A stretch of DNA of 64,000 nt from Edaphobacter sp. 4G125 (GTDB lineage Bacteria; Acidobacteriota; Terriglobia; Terriglobales; Acidobacteriaceae), in NCBI RefSeq assembly GCF_014274685.1, contig NZ_CP060393.1, positions 1,733,501 through 1,797,500 of the forward strand. The letters run 5' to 3'. The notes beneath the pieces are model-generated. The model did no database searches. It saw only the letters and a program-made list of their open reading frames with translations, and was not told where the DNA came from. The position numbers and the translations under genes were made by a program. Positions 58,623 through 64,000 of the stretch are shown here, piece after piece. How positions within the stretch are numbered: position 1 is the stretch's first letter; the number at the start of each line of letters is the position of its first letter.

Positions 58623-59485
58623 CGGGTCGCTCCTGTAGGACGGCGACGGAGCGGCCCGGGGATGGTTTCAGTGGCGGAAGGAGCCGCAGACGAGCGCTGA
58701 CGCGAGGCCTCATAGAGTAGTAACGAGGCGGCGATAGCTGCGTTCAGACTCTCTACCGGACCCGGACAGGGAATCGTGATGCGTGCCGTGGACATCGCCA
58801 GCCACTCCGGTGCAAGACCGGCGCCTTCGTTGCCGATCAGGATGGCGCATGGCTGCCGCAGGTCCGTTGCATTGGCAGAAAGAACTCCCTCATCATGGGC
58901 TGCGCTTACGGCAGCAAAAAGGCGGAGACTGTGCGCCGTTTGCAGCGCGGCAATCTCCTCTTCCGTGGCAGAGACGACAGGGACACGAAAGATGCTGCCC
59001 GCGCTGGCGCGCAGGGCCTTCTGGTTCCAGGGGCTGACCGTGCCCGGTGTTGTCAACACGCCTGTGGCACCAAATGCCTCTGCAGAGCGGACGATCGTTC
59101 CAAGATTGCCGGGATCCTGCAGGCCAGCTGTGATGACGAACAGCGGGGAAATCTGGCGATCCAGAAGGTTCTCGAGGCTGTATGCCGGTGGCTCGATCAA
59201 CGCGGCGATACCTTGTGGAGATCGAGTCTCCACTGCGCTGGCAAAGACATCGGAGGAGAGATGCAGGACCTCCGCTGTTGCAGGGGGTACAATCGTGATC
59301 TTCTGTCGTTCGATGAGGAAGATCGTCTTGGGAGTAATTCCGCTACGGATGGCCTCTTCCAGAAGATGATGGCCTTCGATCGCAATTAATCCCTCGGAGA
59401 GGCGATCGCTTCCTGTAAAAGCTGCACGCAGCTGTTTGACGCGAGGGTTGGTTCGGCTGGTGATCACGGTTGCTGTTACGGCCAT
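58619..59485 (-). CDS. TrmH/SpoU family RNA 2'-O-methyltransferase
   Basis: 288 residues from ATG 59485 (AVTATVITSRTNPRVKQLRAAFTG follows); upstream frame in this direction overlaps the tsaC region and is not conserved. N-terminal substrate-binding domain (about 1-110), then the SPOUT knot: VITAGLQDPGNLGTIVRSAEAFGATGVLTTPGTVSPWNQKALRASAGSIFRVP, PCAILIGNEGAGLAPEWL and RITIPCPGPVESLNAAIAASLLLYEA. The three knot motifs are intact. Family members methylate 23S rRNA G2251-like sites or tRNA; target not clear. The tail is disordered, Ser/Pro/Arg-rich. Divergent from tsaC. Confidence 0.92.
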   Translation of the reverse strand: MAVTATVITSRTNPRVKQLRAAFTGSDRLSEGLIAIEGHHLLEEAIRSGITPKTIFLIERQKITIVPPATAEVLHLSSDVFASAVETRSPQGIAALIEPPAYSLENLLDRQISPLFVITAGLQDPGNLGTIVRSAEAFGATGVLTTPGTVSPWNQKALRASAGSIFRVPVVSATEEEIAALQTAHSLRLFAAVSAAHDEGVLSANATDLRQPCAILIGNEGAGLAPEWLAMSTARITIPCPGPVESLNAAIAASLLLYEASRQRSSAAPSATETIPGPLRRRPTGATR

Positions 59486-59595
59486 TCTCAGCAGTTTACG
59501 CCGTCCTGCCTTTGCTTTTTGCAATGAGGTTTGAGCAGAGGTTAGCGATATGCTATGTTCCGAGATGGCCGCACACGGCACAGGAGCTCCACGAT

Positions 59596-60240
59596 TTGAC
59601 GGCCGAGACACTTCGCATTCATCCAGATGAGCCAGAACCTGAGCTTGTCTCTCAGGTGGCAGCGCGGCTTCATGCCGGTCAAGTTGTGGCTCTGCCGACC
59701 GATACTTTTTATGGTCTGGCGGTTGATCCGGTGAACCTCCGTGCGGTAGATCGTATCTATGAGCTGAAGTCCAGAGCGCGGCATAAGCCGCTGTCATTGC
59801 TGATCCATGATGTTGCGCAGGCGTACGAGCTGGCACGAGGATTGGATACGGCCTTCGACCGTCTGGCGGAACGCTTCTGGCCAGGCCCGTTGACTCTTGT
59901 AGTAAAGGCGGGCTCCAAGCTGCCTTTGCGAGTGACGGCCAATACGGGCAACGTCGCTTTGCGCGTTCCCGAGGCTGCGATTCCTCGCGCGGTGGTGGAA
60001 TCGCTCGGATTGCCCATTACGGCAACCTCGGCAAATCTCTTCGGCATGCCGGAGTGTACCTATGCCAATGGCGTTCGAGAGCAGCTGGGGAACAAGATTC
60101 CTCTGATTGTGGATGGTGGCCCCACGGCGCGCTCTGTCGCAACGACAATTGTCGATCTTTCAGGTGGCGGAAGTTCATGGATGATTCTGAGAGAGGGCGC
60201 AATCCCGACACACGAGATTGCTCTGACTCTACAACGCTGA
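59596..60240 (+). CDS. L-threonylcarbamoyladenylate synthase (TsaC/YwlC family)
   Basis: 214 residues from TTG 59596, which has GGAG 9 bases upstream and gives the family-like opening TAETLRIHPDEPEPELVSQVAARLHAGQVVALPTDTFYGLA; ATG 59524 would add 24 unconserved residues. YrdC fold: PTDTFYGLAVDPVN, the KSRARHKPLSLLI loop (K/R ligands of ATP and threonine), RFWPGPLTLVVKAG, VALRVPEAAIPRAVVESLG and PITATSANLFGMPECT. It makes threonylcarbamoyl-AMP for tRNA t6A37. No C-terminal Sua5 domain. Divergent from the methyltransferase gene. Confidence 0.92.
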   Translation: MTAETLRIHPDEPEPELVSQVAARLHAGQVVALPTDTFYGLAVDPVNLRAVDRIYELKSRARHKPLSLLIHDVAQAYELARGLDTAFDRLAERFWPGPLTLVVKAGSKLPLRVTANTGNVALRVPEAAIPRAVVESLGLPITATSANLFGMPECTYANGVREQLGNKIPLIVDGGPTARSVATTIVDLSGGGSSWMILREGAIPTHEIALTLQR

Positions 60241-60257
60241 AAGATTAGAACTCCCCC

Positions 60258-60971
60258 ATGAGAGGGAGATACACTCGAAGTTCCTACCAGGTCATGATTG
60301 TTCCGAGCACGAATCTACGCGGCAGAAGACACTCTACGGAGTGGGTCGTGTTGCGCAGTCTGTTGATTTCTTTCTTCGTGATTGCGGTCGCATGGTCGGT
60401 GTATGTCGTTCAGCAGATCTCCGAGGTCGCCGGACAGGACGAAGCACAGAAGGCCGATGCCATTGCGGTCTTTGGAGCCGCCGAGTATCGGGGACGGCCT
60501 TCGCCCACGCTGCATTTCCGTTTGGACCATGCGGTTGATCTTTATCGGATAAAGATTGCTCCCATTGTGATTACTCTTGGTGGTGGTGGAGATAAGGATT
60601 CCGGAAATACCGAAGGTGGGGTAGGCCGCGATTATCTGCTGGCCCACGGAATTCCATTTGGAAACATCATCGCCGAGACCAGGTCAACGGACACGGAACA
60701 ACAGGTGCGTAGACTGGCTGCGATTGCCCGCGATTTTAACCTGCACCATATTGTGGTGGTCTCCGATGGCACACATCTGTTTCGCATCCGTGAGCTTTGT
60801 CAGAGCGTAGGTCTGGATGTGTACACCTCGCCTCGGGCGACCATCGGCCACATCGGCCAGTGGGATCTTGCGATGCGCTACGCCCATGAGGTGCTGAGCT
60901 ACACCGCGTGGAAGCTGCATCTGAATATCGGGTGGCTGCGGAGAGGGTTCTCCGGAGACGACGATTTCTAA
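60258..60971 (+). CDS. YdcF/SanA/ElyC family (DUF218) membrane protein
   Basis: 237 residues. One membrane helix (about 32-52, LLISFFVIAVAWSVYVVQQI) followed by the DUF218 domain: ADAIAVFGAAEYRGRPSPTLHFRLDHAVDLYR, PIVITLGGGGDKD, EGGVGRDYLLAHGIPFGNIIAETRSTDTEQQVR and IVVVSDGTHLFRIRELC. Relatives ElyC and SanA act in envelope integrity, and YdcF binds SAM; exact reaction unknown. The likely real start may be later than the ATG at 60258, at ATG 60294 (MIVPSTN). It follows tsaC by 17 bases. Confidence 0.88.
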   Translation: MRGRYTRSSYQVMIVPSTNLRGRRHSTEWVVLRSLLISFFVIAVAWSVYVVQQISEVAGQDEAQKADAIAVFGAAEYRGRPSPTLHFRLDHAVDLYRIKIAPIVITLGGGGDKDSGNTEGGVGRDYLLAHGIPFGNIIAETRSTDTEQQVRRLAAIARDFNLHHIVVVSDGTHLFRIRELCQSVGLDVYTSPRATIGHIGQWDLAMRYAHEVLSYTAWKLHLNIGWLRRGFSGDDDF

Positions 60972-60998
60972 GCATTCTGCCGTATCAGTGCAATCGTA

Positions 60999-61850
60999 TC
61001 AGTGCAATAAGGTAGCAAGCAGCGCGGCCAACAAGGTGGAGCTGAAGTTCACTAGATCATTGCCAAGCCATCCCCGGCGTTCGATCGTGGCTCCCAGAAG
61101 GCTGTCAAATAAGAATCCGGCTGCCGCGGCTGCCCACAAACCGGCCTGGGTAGGCCAGAGCGGATGCCGCAGTGCGCTAGCAGCAACGACAATAGCTGCG
61201 GCGATCAGGCCCGCGATGGTTCCGGGGAGGGTGATGCCTCCGTCCGTTCCAGAAGGCACTCTGCGGCCTGTTGTGATCAGGCGGGCCGGAATGCCTGAGG
61301 CCTGACCGATCTCTGAGGAGACCGTGTCGGCGGCGGCCTCCGCCAGGGCGGCGATGCAGCCATCGTATCGACCGGCTGCGGCAAAAAGTCCGGCTATGCC
61401 AAGGTTTGCGACAATCTGTGAGGCGCTTCTGCCGCGACGCGACTCGGAGAGGCCACGAATCTCTTTTTGATGTTGTTTATATCGGGTTGCAGCAAAGGTC
61501 AGCACAAAGACGGTGAGCAGAGCGCCGATCAGAAGGTGCGGATCCTGATCCGGCAGATACCGGGACCAGGCCAGCGGAGATTGGGCAAGGATGAAGCAGA
61601 TCAGAAACCCTATGGCAGTGGCGCCGAGGGTAGCGGCCCGGACAAGATAGACCCCGCTTGCAAACACCGCACTGAGGATAAGCGGCATGGCCAGAGGCCA
61701 GAGTGGAAGAGACAGTCGCAGCGCCGCCAACAGTGGCATGACCGCTCCCAGCACAAGCAGGGGACCGACGACCCAGAGCAGGAGGCGGGATTGGCTTCGA
61801 TCCCGGATCGCGGAGATGGATTTTGGTATTGGCTGCATTTCCCCAACCAT
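60999..61850 (-). CDS. DUF92 family integral membrane protein
   Basis: 283 residues with about seven to eight membrane helices. The signature LAEAAADTVSSEIGQASG near residue 170, the TTGRRVPSGTDGGITLPGTIAGLIAA block and GFLFDSLLGATIERRGWLGNDLVNFSSTLLAALL match DUF92 (TMEM19). Plant members (VTE6) are phytyl-phosphate kinases and the fold relates to CDP-alcohol/prenol kinases; bacterial role not shown. The catalytic-looking D-T-V-S-S-E-I-G and D-G-G-I-T are intact. It may begin at ATG 61838 (MQPIPKS). It converges with the DUF218 gene. Confidence 0.88.
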   Translation of the reverse strand: MVGEMQPIPKSISAIRDRSQSRLLLWVVGPLLVLGAVMPLLAALRLSLPLWPLAMPLILSAVFASGVYLVRAATLGATAIGFLICFILAQSPLAWSRYLPDQDPHLLIGALLTVFVLTFAATRYKQHQKEIRGLSESRRGRSASQIVANLGIAGLFAAAGRYDGCIAALAEAAADTVSSEIGQASGIPARLITTGRRVPSGTDGGITLPGTIAGLIAAAIVVAASALRHPLWPTQAGLWAAAAAGFLFDSLLGATIERRGWLGNDLVNFSSTLLAALLATLLH

Positions 61851-61926
61851 GCCAGGTTTTCTGGCGTCCGTGATTTACAATCTGACCTAGAGCATAGCCA
61901 ACATCAGCAGTACGGCGGGAGCAGTT

Positions 61927-63279
61927 TTGCATCTAGGAAGAATCGCAGCAGAAGGAACCCCTCAGGCTCAGAGCCACCGGCGTTCGAGATGGTCTCGTAT
62001 CAAGTCATTCTCCGTCTTTACCCTCGCGATGGCCTCTCTTGGTTTCGTCGCAGGGTGCGGGAACACCTATCGCCCTGTAGTGTCAAGTATCAACCCTGTA
62101 GGGCCGGCAGCTCAGCCGCAAAAGTTTGCCATTGTGATTTCTGATCCAGGATCGAACCTCCCGGGACTGGTTACAATTGTCGATTTCTCCGGTGATACGG
62201 TTCTGGTGACTGCAAATACAGGTGTCTCCCCTTACTTTTTGATGTTGAATGCATCGGGTACGACTGGCTACACCCTGAACCAAGACCATACAATGACCAG
62301 CTTCGATATCTCGACCAGCTTGCAGACTCGTGACATGGTCCAGACGACGCTCTTCACCAACGCCAATCCGAATAGCATCTTTTCGGATTCAACTGCGTTG
62401 TTCCTGACGGAAGCAGGGCGAAATGCCGTTGCCCAGTTCGGAGGAACGACTCCGGCACTGGTCCAGGAGCTGTCCGTCGATCCCGGATATACTCCGGTCT
62501 ACATTGCTGGATATTCAGGGTCTCCTCGAGCCTATGTGATCAGCCAGAATGCGAGTGGTGGAGCCGGCCAGGTGGCAGCGATTGAGATGTCGAGCAAGAC
62601 GATCTCGACCAGAATTCCTGTTGGAACCAACCCGGTCTACGGTGTGATGACTGCTGACGGAAAGCGCGCCTTCATTATGAACAAGGGCGACAATACGGTT
62701 TCGGTGATCAACGCGCAAACCAACCAGATGGATGCTGTTCCTGCTCCTGCGGTCAATCCCATCCCTGTGGGGATCGCGCCGATCTGGGCTGACATCGCTG
62801 CGACCCGCAACGAACTGGTGGTCGCCAATGAAGGCGACGGTACTTCCAAGGGATCAGTCAGCATCATCAACATTCCACTCTGCTCCGCGATTGCTCTGCC
62901 GGGCAATCCGAACTGCGATCCGAACAACCCGATCGATGCGAACGGCTTCGGCCAGGTGTTGGCCACGGTGCCAGTCGGTGTGGATCCGCAGATGGTGGCG
63001 GTACTTCAGGACGGTTCCCGTGCTTATATCGTGAACCGCGCGGACAGTACAGTCTCGGTCGTGAATCTGACGACGAATACCGTTACAGCAACGATTCCTG
63101 TTCCCGCGACGCCCCATCCGAACTTCATCTCGGCTATCAACGGAACCCCGACTGGAAAGGTGTACGTAACCTCTCCTGAATCCGACCATATGACGATCAT
63201 TCGCACCGACACCGATATCGTCGAGACGACAATTCCGTTGCAGGGCAAGGGAGTTATGGTCCGGACGCAGCTTCCCTAA
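61927..63279 (+). CDS. Lipoprotein with YVTN/YncE-type beta-propeller
   Basis: 450 residues from TTG 61927 (GGGAG about 6 bases upstream). Lipobox near residues 41-44 in SLGFVAGCGNTYR (V-A-G-C), with a long basic lead before the hydrophobic segment. The mature protein is a seven-bladed-type propeller: repeats such as VGTNPVYGVMTADGKRAFIMNKGDNTVSVIN and VGVDPQMVAVLQDGSRAYIVNRADSTVSVVNLTTNTVTATI show the YncE blade consensus (position about 225-410). Four cysteines in PLCSAIALPGNPNCDPN insertion. Function unknown; acidobacteria have many such proteins. Lipid addition would use Lnt encoded at 49519. Confidence 0.87.
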   Translation: MHLGRIAAEGTPQAQSHRRSRWSRIKSFSVFTLAMASLGFVAGCGNTYRPVVSSINPVGPAAQPQKFAIVISDPGSNLPGLVTIVDFSGDTVLVTANTGVSPYFLMLNASGTTGYTLNQDHTMTSFDISTSLQTRDMVQTTLFTNANPNSIFSDSTALFLTEAGRNAVAQFGGTTPALVQELSVDPGYTPVYIAGYSGSPRAYVISQNASGGAGQVAAIEMSSKTISTRIPVGTNPVYGVMTADGKRAFIMNKGDNTVSVINAQTNQMDAVPAPAVNPIPVGIAPIWADIAATRNELVVANEGDGTSKGSVSIINIPLCSAIALPGNPNCDPNNPIDANGFGQVLATVPVGVDPQMVAVLQDGSRAYIVNRADSTVSVVNLTTNTVTATIPVPATPHPNFISAINGTPTGKVYVTSPESDHMTIIRTDTDIVETTIPLQGKGVMVRTQLP

Positions 63280-63305
63280 TTCAGGAAACTAGCCCGTTCG
63301 AAAGC

Positions 63306-63335
63306 AACAGCCTCGCAATGCGCGAGGCTGTTTAG
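63306..63335. terminator. Terminator between lipoprotein and anti-sigma genes
   Basis: AACAGCCTCGC (63306-63316) / GCGAGGCTGTT (63322-63332), 11-base stem, 5-base loop, followed by TAGTTT; it overlaps the stop of the convergent gene by one base. Confidence 0.75.
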
Positions 63336-64000
63336 TTTCCGGCAAGAACGATCGGCATCGTCGGGCTTTGAGACGGGCCTTCTTCCAGCGTCACTCCAAA
63401 GGCCTTTGCTTCGCTCCTTTTTGCGAGTGAAGAAAGAACAAGGCGGACATTACCCTGCGCATCTGGAGAGAAAGTTCCCGCAGGCATGGGATCGCCACCC
63501 TCAGCAGGAATTAGCCATAGCTCGTAGGTCTTTCCTGCCTCAGGAGCCGGCATATTGCTGGCGAAGAAGAGCAGGACGCCTCGGCTGGCACTATAGATCA
63601 CGCGTCCCTGCGGGGCAGGTCCCGATGCTTCAGCAGAGGGGGAAGAGAGCAGGACCTGCTGCGCTGCAGGATCTTTCAGCGTGTCGAAGATCTGCTTTGC
63701 GTCTGAGGAGTTGTCTGTGCGGCTCTCGTGGTGAGAAATCAAGGCGCTTGGTTGACCTACCGGGTGCGATCGATAGGCCTGAAACCAGGCAACGCCGAGG
63801 CCGGTGGCAGCTATCCATCCCATCCAGAACAAGGCCGTACGAAGCGGATTATCGAATCGAGGTTCTGGTAGATCGGCGGTGGCAGCACTTTGTCTTCGCG
63901 TCGTGAAAGGAGCATCCTGCGGACCGCGACGGGTTGCGAAGGTGAGGTCCGGCTCTACGGGAAGATCGGCGGGCTGGAAGGTGTCGTCGCTGACAGCAGG
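63332..64000 (-). CDS. Anti-sigma factor, RskA C-terminal domain (5' end cut by window edge)
   Basis: The minus-strand frame is open from the last base of the window, so the N-terminus is missing; 222 residues are visible. The first 55 visible residues are a polar spacer (PAVSDDTFQPADLP...), then one membrane helix (TALFWMGWIAATGLGVAWF) and an exported RskA-type domain: VLLSSPSAEASGPAPQGRVIYSASRGVLLFFASNMPAPEAGKTYELWLIPAEGGDPMPAGTFSPDAQGNVRLVL. Such proteins hold an ECF sigma factor with an N-terminal zinc-binding domain, which would be encoded beyond 64000, as would the sigma factor. Confidence 0.88.
   Translation of the reverse strand, partial: PAVSDDTFQPADLPVEPDLTFATRRGPQDAPFTTRRQSAATADLPEPRFDNPLRTALFWMGWIAATGLGVAWFQAYRSHPVGQPSALISHHESRTDNSSDAKQIFDTLKDPAAQQVLLSSPSAEASGPAPQGRVIYSASRGVLLFFASNMPAPEAGKTYELWLIPAEGGDPMPAGTFSPDAQGNVRLVLSSLAKRSEAKAFGVTLEEGPSQSPTMPIVLAGN

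Noticed and set aside
1..64000. CRISPR arrays, tRNA or rRNA genes, insertion sequences and prophage genes.
   Set aside because: All spacers between genes were read; no regular direct repeats, no TTCGA-type tRNA arms with acceptor stems, and no transposase, integrase or phage protein was recognised.

Overview
The window is chromosomal DNA from an acidobacterium, most likely a member of Acidobacteriaceae (Terriglobus/Granulicella/Edaphobacter-like). Three things point there. A tandem RNA matching the NAD+-I (nadA motif) riboswitch, a class known only from Acidobacteria, lies in front of nadA. Two adjacent proteins carry the von Willebrand-type domain first described in acidobacteria (TIGR03436 type). 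The genome also carries short dispersed repeats (cores GTGTCATYCYTGAGC and TTTTGCGCAAAGTATT) of the kind scattered in acidobacterial intergenic DNA. The cell is Gram-negative: TamA/BamA-like and TamB-like proteins, Lnt, DsbD and a lipoprotein are encoded. I saw no rRNA, tRNA, CRISPR array, prophage, transposase or plasmid gene. The content is mostly housekeeping.

Layout. 1-9 kb: 3' part of nadB, a TerC/Alx membrane protein with a small membrane partner, a secreted DUF3761-like protein, a mercury cassette (merR divergent from merT-merP-GDCCVxC, no merA), a glutaminyl cyclase translationally coupled to tatC/tatB, then the NAD+ riboswitch and nadA. 9-16 kb: FkbM methyltransferase, DUF2203, rsmE, an anchored protein, an AI-2E-type permease that seems to lack any ATG/GTG/TTG start, aroK, an ECF sigma/anti-sigma pair and a ThiF/MoeB enzyme. 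16-25.5 kb: an outer-membrane biogenesis operon (BamA/TamA-like with about seven POTRA repeats, a SurA-like chaperone without PPIase domain, TamB) followed by a triple-BON protein. 25.5-32 kb: a UbiA/MqnP-like prenyltransferase, a tiny Lmo0937-type membrane protein, pheA, an EVE protein, a murI-GerMN-amidase operon and DUF1015. 32-37 kb: two VWFA proteins, then a cystathionine beta-synthase-like and a cystathionine gamma-lyase-like gene (sulfur amino acid metabolism) separated by repeats.

37-49.5 kb: an RbsD/FucU-like secreted protein, DUF4139, acyl-CoA dehydrogenase, DUF3311, mazG, a GNAT gene paired with a MenC/N-succinylamino-acid racemase-type enolase-superfamily gene, a bactofilin with a degenerate methyltransferase, a small AT-hook-like basic protein and an APC permease with a large soluble tail. 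49.5-64 kb: lnt, prfB with a programmed +1 frameshift, a membrane methyltransferase, DinB, a CoA-binding protein, dsbD, a SnoaL-like protein, a redoxin, rarA, an rRNA/tRNA 2'-O-methyltransferase, a TsaC/YwlC protein, DUF218, DUF92, a beta-propeller lipoprotein and the 3' part of an RskA-like anti-sigma factor that runs off the right edge.

Most interesting points: the tandem NAD+ riboswitch whose second domain abuts the ribosome binding site; the repeat insertion that remains in frame inside the glutaminyl cyclase leader; the TamA-SurA-like-TamB operon; the GNAT/enolase pair beside a futalosine-type prenyltransferase; two repeat copies with the same layout between gene end and terminator; and three small membrane proteins of which two are under 55 residues.
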